Below are positions 42,701-50,901 of a stretch of DNA of 64,000 bases, one piece after another. Location: NCBI RefSeq assembly GCF_027213715.1, contig NZ_JAPWGM010000002.1:1-64000 (forward strand), read 5' to 3'. This DNA comes from Pedobacter punctiformis (GTDB lineage: Bacteria; Bacteroidota; Bacteroidia; Sphingobacteriales; Sphingobacteriaceae). The notes under the pieces are model-generated. The model saw nothing but the letters and a program-made list of their open reading frames with translations, did no database searches and was not told the DNA's origin. Numbering within the stretch: position 1 is the stretch's first letter; each line of letters begins with the position of its first letter. The translations under genes and the position numbers were made by a program.

Positions 42701-45375
42701 TTCGTATTTACATTTACGATTTCAATTTTATGATCTTGTCCTGTAGTCAGCCTGCCACTTAAACGATCACCTTTTGGAGCCCTTACACCGAGATAATTGT
42801 TATACACATGGTAAGGAATACTAAAATTATCAATGCTGAAATTGCCTCCCGGTTCAAAAACTTTGGTTGTGAAATTTGCCCTTAAAATGCCTGGCGCTAT
42901 ATTATTTTCATTTAAATTGGTATTAATCTGCGCACTTCCATTTTGGTTTAAGGTGCCTTCAAAAATGGTTTTAACCTGCGATTGAAAACTCACCGTAGGA
43001 TTATCAAAGCTGAAACCTTCAAAACCTTTAAATTTGGTTTCGGTTGTATTTAGGTTTACATCAACTTTTGCTTTTAAATTTTGTGCAACAGCGCCAAAAA
43101 GCCATTTTGCCGAAAGGGTAGAAGCAGAAGCGCCAGCCGTTAAATAAGGTCGGTTACCAATATTGAAATCAATTTTTAAACGATTAGGCATAACAGTTTC
43201 AATCTTAAGCGTTTTGGTAAATGTGGCTCCACCAGCTTTTACTCTGGCCATCCAGTCGCCGGTTGGCGAAGTACTTTCTGTAGCAGTTTTAAAAGTGTAA
43301 AATCCATTTACAGGTTTGCCGTTAATTAAGCGTTTGTATAATTGTCCTTTTGGATTAAAAAACTCCATTGTTACCGGATAATTGGCCGGTAATTTTTTCA
43401 ATTTATCTTCCAGTACAAAAGAAACGAATATGCTGTCGCCCGGACGCCAAACGCCTCTTTCACCATAAATAAAGCCTTTTAATCCACTTTGAACAACATC
43501 TCCGCCCACATCAAAACGACTCAACGGTAGCGAATTACCGTCATCAAGCTTTAAATAACCACGTTCTGCGCCGTTTTTGGCAATTAACAGGAAGGGTTGT
43601 CTTTTCAGATCGAAACGTGCAAAACCATCACCATCTGTTTTAGCGGTATAGATAATCTGTTTCTGGTAATCCATTAACTCTAAACTTACACCGCTTAATG
43701 GTTTTGCCGTTAATATATCCGTTGCAACAATAAGCATACTGTTGTCATTACCACGTTTGGCCACCAAACCAATATTCGAAGCAATTAAGTTTCTGCTTGC
43801 CCATTTATCGTTGGTATAAAAAGATGGGGTACAAGGGTTGTTTTTATCATTCCAGCGGTAATTTGGAGGGTAATAGTTATTGTAGCGCTTCCAGAAATCA
43901 TCATCCTCATCAATTTTTTCGCCATAACCATCGCCATCACTGTAATAACCCTCTTCTTCATCATCGCCGCTGTCTGCTTTTTCATCATTGGCTTTACAGT
44001 TATAGGCATTATATTCTTGCCTGAAAGCAATGGTTACCCGGTACATAGCCCCCGGTTCGGTGCGGATCATTTTATCCAGATCGAGTGTAAAACGATTCTT
44101 TTTATGCAGGTTAAGTGCTCTATCTTCATCTAAACGGACAGTTTTTTGCAAAATAGGTTTGGCTACCCTGCGTAATTCGTTCCCATCTTTATAATTATTG
44201 GTTTGAAAAAACTGTGGGATGTTGTTTTCGTAAATTTTTACTACAGTCACATCAACAGCCTTTAAATTAACCGCTTCAAATGGCAAAACCAATTTTCCAG
44301 AGTTGGGCAAAATAGTGCCTGCACCAGAAATAACCACTGCAGGAAGTTTATCTTCAAAAGTAATGCTGGCTGTTTTGCCACCCGCTAGTTTTTTACCATT
44401 GATGTTTTCAATTCCGGCATTTACATTTAAGGCATAGTCGCCTTTTAATTCTTCTGCGGCATATACTTTAACCTGACTGGCATCAATGGTGTACCTAAGG
44501 TCGCTTAAATTTCCCAGTGTAATCATTCCGGTTAAATCCTGACCAACACCAATAGGTTCAGAAAATTGAACCAAGGCATAATCTTCTTCACCCTGAATGG
44601 CTTTCATATCCAGTATTTCGAATTTATTTAAGGCAGGAACACGAATTTCCTCTTTTCCTTTTTGATCAGCGTCAATGGCATCTCCATTCCAGTCTATTTT
44701 GAGCGTTTGGTCGCTGTCCTTTTTCCGGATACTGTCTATCGTAAATTTAGAAGTGTTTTTAGCCGGATTATGCTGCCATTTAATTTTTAATTTCTGATCG
44801 AAATCTGTTTCAATGGTTTTTTCTATTGCTTTGGTTTCTTCTTCATCAGCAGTTAAGATCTCGCCTGTTAACTTCATGTATTCCAGTGAAGTATTGTTTT
44901 GGGAAACCAATCCGTTTTGTGTGAGCATCATGCCCGGAGTGATGACTTTGAATTCAAAATCAAAATCTTCCAACCCTTTTTCCGTAGCCGAAACTTCTGA
45001 TAATTTGAAGGTGGCTTCATACTCTTTTCCAGGTTTTAGATTTTCATCCGGTCTGAATTCTACCGTTTGTGGATCTATCCAATAGATTTTTCCTGAAATG
45101 TTAGGAGAGAAGTCGAAAAGATCTCTTGAATCTGCTTTGCCTAAATCCTGCATACCCTGGGCAGCATTGGCCAGGTGGACACGGATAAAGCTTTTTTTAG
45201 AAATTGTACCCGAGGTATAGGCTTCGATATATTTGGCATAAGCCTGATTATCTTCGTTTGTTTTTCTTTTTCGGTTAAAGAAGAAAAAGGCAATTGCTCC
45301 AATGGAGAGGGCAAGCAAGCCAATAAAAATAAATTTTTTCTTGCTTGAAGAGGCGTAAGTAGAAGGCGTTTCCAT
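39778..45375 (-). CDS. Bacterial alpha-2-macroglobulin, thioester type (YfhM-like)
   Basis: 1865 residues. N-terminal helix (KKKFIFIGLLALSIGAIAFFFF) after a short cytoplasmic head, so anchored by a helix rather than by lipid. There follow repeated macroglobulin-like beta domains with an acidic Gly/Tyr-rich insert near residues 466-500 (DEEEGYYSDGDGYGEKIDED). The thioester motif is intact: CIEQ with Cys1416. An alpha-alpha toroid follows, and the last ~150 residues form a receptor-like domain. Family knowledge: these proteins trap attacking proteases, and those linked to PBP1C guard the periplasm after wall damage. The neighbour downstream is pbpC, matching the E. coli arrangement. Confidence 0.93.
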   Translation of the reverse strand: METPSTYASSSKKKFIFIGLLALSIGAIAFFFFNRKRKTNEDNQAYAKYIEAYTSGTISKKSFIRVHLANAAQGMQDLGKADSRDLFDFSPNISGKIYWIDPQTVEFRPDENLKPGKEYEATFKLSEVSATEKGLEDFDFEFKVITPGMMLTQNGLVSQNNTSLEYMKLTGEILTADEEETKAIEKTIETDFDQKLKIKWQHNPAKNTSKFTIDSIRKKDSDQTLKIDWNGDAIDADQKGKEEIRVPALNKFEILDMKAIQGEEDYALVQFSEPIGVGQDLTGMITLGNLSDLRYTIDASQVKVYAAEELKGDYALNVNAGIENINGKKLAGGKTASITFEDKLPAVVISGAGTILPNSGKLVLPFEAVNLKAVDVTVVKIYENNIPQFFQTNNYKDGNELRRVAKPILQKTVRLDEDRALNLHKKNRFTLDLDKMIRTEPGAMYRVTIAFRQEYNAYNCKANDEKADSGDDEEEGYYSDGDGYGEKIDEDDDFWKRYNNYYPPNYRWNDKNNPCTPSFYTNDKWASRNLIASNIGLVAKRGNDNSMLIVATDILTAKPLSGVSLELMDYQKQIIYTAKTDGDGFARFDLKRQPFLLIAKNGAERGYLKLDDGNSLPLSRFDVGGDVVQSGLKGFIYGERGVWRPGDSIFVSFVLEDKLKKLPANYPVTMEFFNPKGQLYKRLINGKPVNGFYTFKTATESTSPTGDWMARVKAGGATFTKTLKIETVMPNRLKIDFNIGNRPYLTAGASASTLSAKWLFGAVAQNLKAKVDVNLNTTETKFKGFEGFSFDNPTVSFQSQVKTIFEGTLNQNGSAQINTNLNENNIAPGILRANFTTKVFEPGGNFSIDNFSIPYHVYNNYLGVRAPKGDRLSGRLTTGQDHKIEIVNVNTNGKLLGGSKTVQVELYKTQWRWWWEQDNQDTYANFTQNQYNKLIETKQVTLSNGKGNWNLRVDEPEWGRYLILVRDVNGGHVTGKSVYIDWPGWAQREQGNNPTEASMLSFTANKEKFTVGEEITLTIPTGKNGRALVSIENGSRVLKTYWIDTEAGQTQFKFKAEKEMAPNVFANITLLQPHAQTVNDLPIRMYGAIPISVEDPQTILKPTLKMADKIKPETENTITVGEQNGKAMTYTIALVDEGLLDLTRFKTPDPHSAFYAREGLGVKTWDLFDYVLGAWGGNLERILSIGGDGSVNKNLNPAKANRFKAVVKFMGPFTLSKGESKTHKFKLPQYIGAVRAMVVAGQDAAYGFAEKSVQVKKPLMVLATLPRVIGPGESFTLPVTVFATENNLKNVSVQLQASNLLVEGTNKQQLYYKQTGEQMTYFEVKAPNQVGIAKVKVIAQSGAEKTEYDVEMDIRNPNPYITNVVSATVQPGQQWSVNYAPIGMQGTNSGTLEVSSIPAINLSKRLSYLIQYPHGCIEQTTSGIFPQLYLDRLSPLSEQQKANTEKNLKAGINRLKSFQTTDGGLSYWPGEGSSDEWGTNYGGHFLIEAQNAGYTLPVGLLDELLRFQKTKAINWAPNSNNFYGGDLSQAYRLYMLALAKKPEMAAMNRLRAFEYLSVAAKWRLAAAYKLAGQNDVAQNMVKGLDTSIKPYTQLGGTYGSDVRDGAMILETLTLLGQKAKAASLLQPLAAKLGEDTWYSTQTTAYSLLAIAKFCGSNQSSNKLNYQYVLDGKSVPVNSNQYLNSSAINFKGNTAAITNKGNNVLFVRLVLQGQPVAGQNNFLPNRPEVLDMNVNYKHLNGKPLDPTTLKQGTDFYAEITIKNPGRMGYYEQMALTQIFPSGWEIINTRVNDNQSILASSPFTYQDIRDDRVFTYFNIRENESLVYKVLLNASYLGKYYLSAVQCEAMYNNDISATEAGKWVQVVK

Positions 45376-45508
45376 GTCTGATTTTGGTTAAACTTGGGCT
45401 TAAATTAACCAAAATTATACTTAAACGAAAAATTACATTTAAACATTTGATACTTATCATTGATTTAGATATGTTTACGGCAATCTAATCCCAATCTTTA
45501 AAAAAAAT

Positions 45509-45934
45509 ATGATCAAAAAATTCTTAATCTGTACAGTATTAATGTCTTGTTTCTTAAACTTTTGTTTTGCTCAAAAGGCAGAAGTGGAAGATGCCGTTGC
45601 ACATTTAACCAAACTTATGGTAAGCCCGGATAGTATGGCACTGGATAAAATAGTCCTGAATAAGCTAAGTTATGGGCACTCTGGAGGGAAAATACAAACT
45701 AAACAAGAATTTATACATTCATTACTTTCAGGTGAATCGGATTTTGTAGATATTAATCTGACGGATCAAACTGTGGTCGTACAAAATAAAACGGCTTTGG
45801 TTCGTCATACACTGAATGCCAAAACCAATGATAAAAACGTTCCCGGAAATGTAAAACTGTATATCCTTTTAATCTGGTCAAAAGAAAAGTCAGGATGGAA
45901 GCTATTGGGCAGACAAGCAGTTAAGGCACTGTAA
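45509..45934 (+). CDS. NTF2-like (DUF4440-type) exported protein
   Basis: 141 residues with a signal peptide ending ~residue 22 (CFLNFCFAQ). The mature part starts KAEVEDAVAHLTKLMVSPD and contains LNKLSYGHSGGKIQTKQEFIHSLLSG, a typical DUF4440/SnoaL-like helix-strand arrangement, ending LIWSKEKSGWKLLGRQAVK. Predicted cone-shaped NTF2 fold in the periplasm. No catalytic residues can be assigned; many members bind small ligands. Divergent from the macroglobulin gene (133-bp gap). Confidence 0.8.
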   Translation: MIKKFLICTVLMSCFLNFCFAQKAEVEDAVAHLTKLMVSPDSMALDKIVLNKLSYGHSGGKIQTKQEFIHSLLSGESDFVDINLTDQTVVVQNKTALVRHTLNAKTNDKNVPGNVKLYILLIWSKEKSGWKLLGRQAVKAL

Positions 45935-46047
45935 TTAGTTTGGTAGAAAAATAATAATAAGCTTAAAGTCCAAAGAGAAATCAATTTTTTAATGTTCTAA
46001 GGTGCCTGATATGATCGGAAAATAAGACGAAGATTCAGAATCTCCAC

Positions 46048-46458
46048 TTATTTGATCATCACGCCCGGTTTATTCACCAATGGAATTTTAATCAGGTTCA
46101 TATCGATAATGCTTTCAGGCAGAAAGATGAATTTCTTATCGTAAATGGTTGATCCAATATAATAACTTAACCAATATTCGTTAGTCAGACCAAAAACTTC
46201 GGTATCAATGGCTTCAACTCCAGAGAAGGAATTAGCCGCCATATCGCCAATAAAATGCCTTAAAACAGAGGTTTTTACAGGTTTACCATCTTTCTCTCCA
46301 TATCCTTTTGAACTGATTAACACATTTGTAATCGGCTCATTTTTTAAATTGACCAGATAAACTGTCCAGTTTTTTACTTCAGGGGTTTCGCTCATCAACA
46401 CCACGGCCATGGCAATATCTTCAACTAAATTTTCTGGTAAATCTGCTTTCATAACCAT
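46048..46458 (-). CDS. Hypothetical protein, 136 residues
   Basis: Cytosolic, mixed alpha/beta, no signal. Visible elements: LPENLVEDIAMAVVLMSE, WTVYLVNLKNEPITNVLISSKGYGEKDGK, and a last third with FIFLPESIIDMNLIKIPLVNKPGVMIK. I recall such proteins in Sphingobacteriaceae next to topA but know no function; the automatic label phenylalanyl-tRNA synthetase sometimes given to related sequences is not supported by any motif here. It lies downstream of topA on the same strand, 69 bp after it, with an inverted repeat between. Confidence 0.6.
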   Translation of the reverse strand: MVMKADLPENLVEDIAMAVVLMSETPEVKNWTVYLVNLKNEPITNVLISSKGYGEKDGKPVKTSVLRHFIGDMAANSFSGVEAIDTEVFGLTNEYWLSYYIGSTIYDKKFIFLPESIIDMNLIKIPLVNKPGVMIK

Positions 46459-46464
46459 TATTGC

Positions 46465-46519
46465 TCGTCATGCTGAATTTATTCCAGCATTTTTAGTGCT
46501 AAAAAAATCGGCATGACGA
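46465..46519 (-). terminator. Inverted repeat after topA
   Basis: TCGTCATGC (46465-46473) pairs with GCATGACGA (46511-46519), 9 bp, with a smaller internal stem (CCAGCAT with GTGCT region) and an A-run on the plus strand that reads as T-run on the minus strand. It starts 9 bp after the topA stop and probably ends or attenuates topA transcription. Related to the GTCAT dispersed family. Confidence 0.5.
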
Positions 46520-46527
46520 TTGTATTT

Positions 46528-49107
46528 TTATTTCTTCTTCGCTACTGCTTTTTTTGCTGCAGGTTTTTTGGCTGTTGTGGCTTTCTTTTTTGGTGCTGCT
46601 TTTTTCTTGGTTTCAAAAGCATCCGGAACCTGCTCCACAATCATTTTCTTAACCACATCCAGTTCAATATCAACCAGTTCTTCAGGCGTATATTTTTGTT
46701 TGGTGGCTTCGTTGTTTCTAAGTTTCAGCATTAATTTACCGAAGCGGATAAATGGTCCCCAACGGCCGTTTTCGATAGAAATTTTCTCTTCGCTCCAGGT
46801 TTTAATATAACGATTGGCCTCTTTTTCTACTTTTTTACCAATTAAAGTATCAATGTCTGCCTGCGAAAGATTGTCGTAATCGTAACCCTTAGCCGGAATA
46901 TTAATAAATAAATCATTCCATTTTATAAAAGGACCAAAACGACCTTTACCTTTTGTTACCGGTAAACCTTCGTATTGAGCAATGGGCGCATCAGCATCCA
47001 TTTTTTCTTTGATAATTTCTACAGCTCTGTCGTAAGTTACCGCTAAAGGCTCCTCATTTTTAGGCAAAGAAATGAAGCTTTCTCCCCATTTAACATAGGG
47101 ACCAAAACGGCCAACACCAATTACAACCTCCTTGCCTTGATAATCTTCCAGCTGGAATGGTAATTTAAAGAGTTCTAAAGCATCTTCCAGTGCAATTGTG
47201 CCTACGGATTGATTGCGCATTAAACTGGCGTAACGAGGCTTTTCTTCATCATCTGATTCACCAATCTGAACCAATGGTCCAAATTTACCCACTTTAGTAT
47301 ACACATTTTTGCCTGTGGCTGGGTCTAAACCCAATAAACGTTCACCTGTTGCACGTTCAGCAGTTTCTAAAGTATTTTCAACTTCAAGGTGAAAAGGATT
47401 ATAAAAAGAATGAAGCATTTTAGTCCATTCCTGTAAACCTTGCGCAATTTCGTCAAACTCTTTTTCTACGTTAGCTGTAAAATTGAAATCGACAATTCCT
47501 TTAAAGTGTTCAACCAGGAAATCATTTACCACTTCACCAATATCGGTCGGGAAGAGTTTTGATTTTTCTGCTCCGGTAATTTCGGTTTTAGTTTCTTTTT
47601 TTACCTGGCCGTTAGCTAAAACTATAGAAACGAAAGGACGGGATTTACCATCTCTGTCTTCTTTTACCACATAACCACGGTTTTGTACCGTAGAAATGGT
47701 TGGCGCATAAGTAGATGGGCGACCAATGCCCAGTTCTTCCAGTTTTTTAACCAGGCTGGCCTCTGTATATCTTGCCGGCGGACGGGAATAACGCTCGGTA
47801 GCCTGCATTTCTTTTAAAAATAATTCTTGTCCTTTGGCTAAAGGAGGCAGGATAGAGCCGCCTTCTTTTTCTTCGTTTTCCTCATCATCCGTAGATTCTA
47901 AATAAACTTTAAGGAAACCATCGAACTTTAAAACTTCACCTTCGGCAACTAAATATTCTTTTCGGGTTGAAGTGGAGATTTGTGCAGTTGTTTTTTCAAA
48001 TAAAGCCTCACTCATTTGCGAAGCAATGGAACGTTTCCAGATTAAATCGTATAAACGTTTCTCTGAAATGTCACCATCAACGGTATGTCTGTCAAAATAA
48101 GTAGGGCGGATGGCTTCGTGAGCTTCCTGTGCGCCCGCAGATTTGGTTTTATATTTCCTAGGCTGGTGGTATTGATTTCCGTAGGCCGATTTAATTTCAG
48201 CTGCTGCTGCTGCCAAAGCCGTATCCGATAAGTTTACCGAGTCTGTTCTCATATAGGTAATCTTACCCGCCTCGTACAGCCGTTGCGCAACCTGCATGGT
48301 TCTGGCAACCGAAAAACCCAATTTTCTGGAAGCTTCCTGTTGTAAGGTTGAAGTGGTAAAAGGCGCCGCTGGGTTACGTTTTGCAGGTTTAGTTTCTAAA
48401 CTGCTGATGTCGAACTTTGCATTAACACAATCCTGTAGAAATTTGTTAGCCTCGGCTTCGCTTTCAAAACGTTGTAGTAATTCGGCTTTAACAATTTCTT
48501 TTCCCTTTCCGGTCGAAAATTGTGCGGTAATTTTAAAGGCAGCCGTTGCATTGAAATGGTTAATTTCTCTTTCTCTGTCTACAATTAAACGTACCGCAAC
48601 AGATTGAACACGACCAGCAGAAAGCGACGGTTTTACTTTTTTCCATAAAACAGGAGAAAGCTCAAAACCCACTAAACGGTCTAAAACACGGCGTGCCTGT
48701 TGGGCAAATACTAAATTATAATCAATTCCTCTCGGACTTTCGATTGCTTTTAAAATGGCAGGTTTGGTAATTTCATGAAAAACGATCCTTTTTGTTTTTT
48801 CAGTTTTTAAACCTAAAGTTTCAAATAAGTGCCAGGAAATGGCTTCTCCCTCGCGGTCCTCATCGGATGCTAACCAGACCATTTCTGCATCCTTGGCTAA
48901 TTTCTTCAATTCGGCAACTACATTTTTCTTATCTGCCGGTACTTCATAGGTTTGGGCAAAATTGTTTTTAATGTCAATGCCCATATCGCCTTTAACCAAA
49001 TCCCGAATGTGGCCATAACTCGATTTTACAAGAAAATCTTTTCCAAGATATCCTTCTATAGTTTTAGCTTTTGCAGGTGATTCGACGATTAGTAAATTTT
49101 TGGCCAT
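46528..49107 (-). CDS. topA: DNA topoisomerase I
   Basis: 859 residues. N-terminal TOPRIM domain (LLIVESPAKAKTIEGYLG, DEDREGEAISWHLF) and the IA-type core with catalytic Tyr285 in KITYMRTDS and RPTYFDRH. The C-terminal zinc-finger part is replaced by four repeats of a GRFGPFIKWG-type beta motif (GKFGPLVQIG, GRFGPYVKWG, GRFGPFIKWN, GRWGPFIRFG), then a Lys/Ala-rich tail (KKKAAPKKKATTAKKPAAKK) of the kind seen in Bacteroidota. Relaxes negative supercoils. Lone housekeeping gene. Confidence 0.97.
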   Translation of the reverse strand: MAKNLLIVESPAKAKTIEGYLGKDFLVKSSYGHIRDLVKGDMGIDIKNNFAQTYEVPADKKNVVAELKKLAKDAEMVWLASDEDREGEAISWHLFETLGLKTEKTKRIVFHEITKPAILKAIESPRGIDYNLVFAQQARRVLDRLVGFELSPVLWKKVKPSLSAGRVQSVAVRLIVDREREINHFNATAAFKITAQFSTGKGKEIVKAELLQRFESEAEANKFLQDCVNAKFDISSLETKPAKRNPAAPFTTSTLQQEASRKLGFSVARTMQVAQRLYEAGKITYMRTDSVNLSDTALAAAAAEIKSAYGNQYHQPRKYKTKSAGAQEAHEAIRPTYFDRHTVDGDISEKRLYDLIWKRSIASQMSEALFEKTTAQISTSTRKEYLVAEGEVLKFDGFLKVYLESTDDEENEEKEGGSILPPLAKGQELFLKEMQATERYSRPPARYTEASLVKKLEELGIGRPSTYAPTISTVQNRGYVVKEDRDGKSRPFVSIVLANGQVKKETKTEITGAEKSKLFPTDIGEVVNDFLVEHFKGIVDFNFTANVEKEFDEIAQGLQEWTKMLHSFYNPFHLEVENTLETAERATGERLLGLDPATGKNVYTKVGKFGPLVQIGESDDEEKPRYASLMRNQSVGTIALEDALELFKLPFQLEDYQGKEVVIGVGRFGPYVKWGESFISLPKNEEPLAVTYDRAVEIIKEKMDADAPIAQYEGLPVTKGKGRFGPFIKWNDLFINIPAKGYDYDNLSQADIDTLIGKKVEKEANRYIKTWSEEKISIENGRWGPFIRFGKLMLKLRNNEATKQKYTPEELVDIELDVVKKMIVEQVPDAFETKKKAAPKKKATTAKKPAAKKAVAKKK

Positions 49108-49301
49108 GAAGTACGTTTTTCTGCAAATAAAGCTATAAATAAAGCGAAAATCAAAACCTGATTAAAAATTAATCAACTTTTTTGCTTTAATAAGGCCAAA
49201 TGCAACGAAGAAATTGCTTGTTTATACTTTTATTTACAGCCTTATTACAATGGAGCAAACTATTTGTATCTATATTCGTATATATAAAAAAATAAAACAA
49301 A

Positions 49302-49814
49302 ATGATAAGCACAATTCTAATCCTGTTAAACTTATTGGTGTCGCCACCAAAAAACGTTTACGATTTTAGCTTTAAAACCATTGATGGTAAAGAAATTAAA
49401 CTGTCAAAATTTAAAGGCAAAAAAATCCTCATTGTTAACACCGCTTCTAAATGTGGTTTTACCCCGCAGTATGAAGATTTAGAAAAACTGCACAAACTTT
49501 ACGGAAAAAAAGTAGTGTTAATCGGTTTCCCTGAAGGCGATTTTGGCGGTCAGGAATTTTCGACCAATACCGAAATTAAAGAGTTTTGTACCGGAAAATA
49601 TAAAGTTTCCTTTTTGCTGGCCGAAAAAAGCAGTGTAATTGGTAAAGACATCAGTCCTTTATTTAAATACCTTACTAATCAAACCGGAACAGAGGAGCAA
49701 GGAGATATTAAATGGAACTTCGAGAAATTTTTAATAAATGAAAAAGGGGAGTTGGTGCATCGTTTCCGCTCAAAAACTAAACCTTTGGATGAGGTTATTA
49801 CCAAAAATTTATAA
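49302..49814 (+). CDS. Thioredoxin-fold glutathione peroxidase (Cys type), atypical active site
   Basis: 170 residues. An N-terminal hydrophobic stretch (MISTILILLNLLVS) suggests a signal or anchor. Peroxidatic Cys51 lies in NTASKCGFTPQY. The Trp-Asn pair is kept in IKWNFEKFLIN. However, the usual FPCNQFG (or FPANNFG) block reads FPEGDFGGQEF here, so the catalytic Gln/Asn position is Asp. The family's resolving-Cys helix contains KEFCTGKYKVSF, which may supply the resolving Cys. Reduces peroxides with thioredoxin in most bacteria. Single gene, shares a bidirectional terminator with the aquaporin. Confidence 0.85.
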   Translation: MISTILILLNLLVSPPKNVYDFSFKTIDGKEIKLSKFKGKKILIVNTASKCGFTPQYEDLEKLHKLYGKKVVLIGFPEGDFGGQEFSTNTEIKEFCTGKYKVSFLLAEKSSVIGKDISPLFKYLTNQTGTEEQGDIKWNFEKFLINEKGELVHRFRSKTKPLDEVITKNL

Positions 49815-49835
49815 GGTCTTATAAATTCAGGTCAT

Positions 49836-49885
49836 AAAAAAAGGTAAGCTGTATTTGGACCATTCCAGTACACCTTACCTTTTTT
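49836..49885. terminator. Bidirectional terminator between glutathione peroxidase and aquaporin
   Basis: AAAAAAAGGTAAG (49836-49848) pairs with CTTACCTTTTTT (49874-49885); the A-run/T-run pair lets it work for both converging genes. Extended stem GTA/TAC flanks it. Confidence 0.8.
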
Positions 49886-49898
49886 ATATTAAACTAAA

Positions 49899-50606
49899 CT
49901 AGTTTTTCTCTAGAACTGTTTTCCAAACTATTGCGCTTAAAACAGCACCAATAAGTGGAGCAACTATAAATAACCAAACCTGGCTAATTGCTTGTCCACC
50001 AACTAATAAAGCAGGACCAATACTGCGGGCAGGGTTTACAGATACGCCTGTAACCGGAATACCAACAATGTGAATTAACACTAAACTTAATCCAATTGCT
50101 AAACCAGCAAAACCACCATTAATATTTTTGGTCGAAGTAGAACCGAAAATAACCAATAAGAAAATAAAGGTAAGTATAACTTCTGCAATGAAACCTGCCT
50201 GCAGGCTATAATGCTGAGGAGAAAGCGCATCGAAACCATTTTGACCTAAACCATTTACTGCAACTGAATATTCAGGTTTGCCCGATGCGATAAGCATTAA
50301 AATACCCGCACCTGCAATAGCACCTAAAATTTGCGCTACAATATAATAGGCCGCTTCACCAATCTTCATACGCCCGGCAACAACCATGCCTATTGAAATT
50401 GCAGGGTTAATGTGGCAACCTGAAATGTGACCAATAGCGTAGGCCATTGCTACAACAGATAAACCAAATGCGAACGAGATTCCAAGTAAGCCTACGCCGG
50501 TTGTACCATTTGCGCCTGCTATTACAGCACTGCCGCAACCCATTAAAACTAATACTAATGTGCCAAGAAATTCGGCGCTGAATTTTGATAATTTGCTTGT
50601 TTCCAT
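49899..50606 (-). CDS. aqpZ: Aquaporin (AqpZ-like water channel)
   Basis: 235 residues, six membrane helices with the two NPA half-helices: HINPAIS (Asn67) and SVNPARS (near residue 192). The selectivity filter fits a water-specific channel: Phe in ISFAFGLSV, His in VLIHIVGIPVTG, Arg in NPARS. A glycerol facilitator would have Asp after the second NPA and no His. Function: rapid water flux during osmotic change. Lone gene on the minus strand. Confidence 0.92.
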   Translation of the reverse strand: METSKLSKFSAEFLGTLVLVLMGCGSAVIAGANGTTGVGLLGISFAFGLSVVAMAYAIGHISGCHINPAISIGMVVAGRMKIGEAAYYIVAQILGAIAGAGILMLIASGKPEYSVAVNGLGQNGFDALSPQHYSLQAGFIAEVILTFIFLLVIFGSTSTKNINGGFAGLAIGLSLVLIHIVGIPVTGVSVNPARSIGPALLVGGQAISQVWLFIVAPLIGAVLSAIVWKTVLEKN

Positions 50607-50853
50607 ATAATCGATGTTTAAAGTTTAAATTTATGAAATTATACAGGGACAGATTTGAACCAAAAGTAAATAAAAATTAGATATTAGAATCCTTTTTAAA
50701 ATAAAATATTATTTTAATTTGTAGATGTTGCCAGACAAATTGTTTTATGAAAACCCGCTTTAAATAAGTTTAAACTATGTTTTAAGTTTTCTAATGCATT
50801 TTCTAGGGCTTTATGGGAATAGAATAGGGTAAGTTTTACTAAAAAATAAGATC

Positions 50854-50878
50854 AAAAAAAACCGGCTATTTGCCGGCT
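50854..50878 (-). terminator. Intrinsic terminator of mnmA
   Basis: On the minus strand CCGGC and GCCGG form a short GC-only stem with an AAATA loop, followed by eight T (plus-strand A854-861). It ends 24 bp after the mnmA stop. Confidence 0.75.
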
Positions 50879-50901
50879 TTCTAAATATAATAAAGGCTTG
50901 C

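Noticed and set aside
44813..45085. 90-residue plus-strand frame inside the macroglobulin gene
   Set aside because: Antisense shadow; low complexity Ser-rich translation.
46520..46810. Plus-strand frame opposite the topA 3' end
   Set aside because: Cys/Phe-rich shadow of the Lys-rich tail of topoisomerase I.
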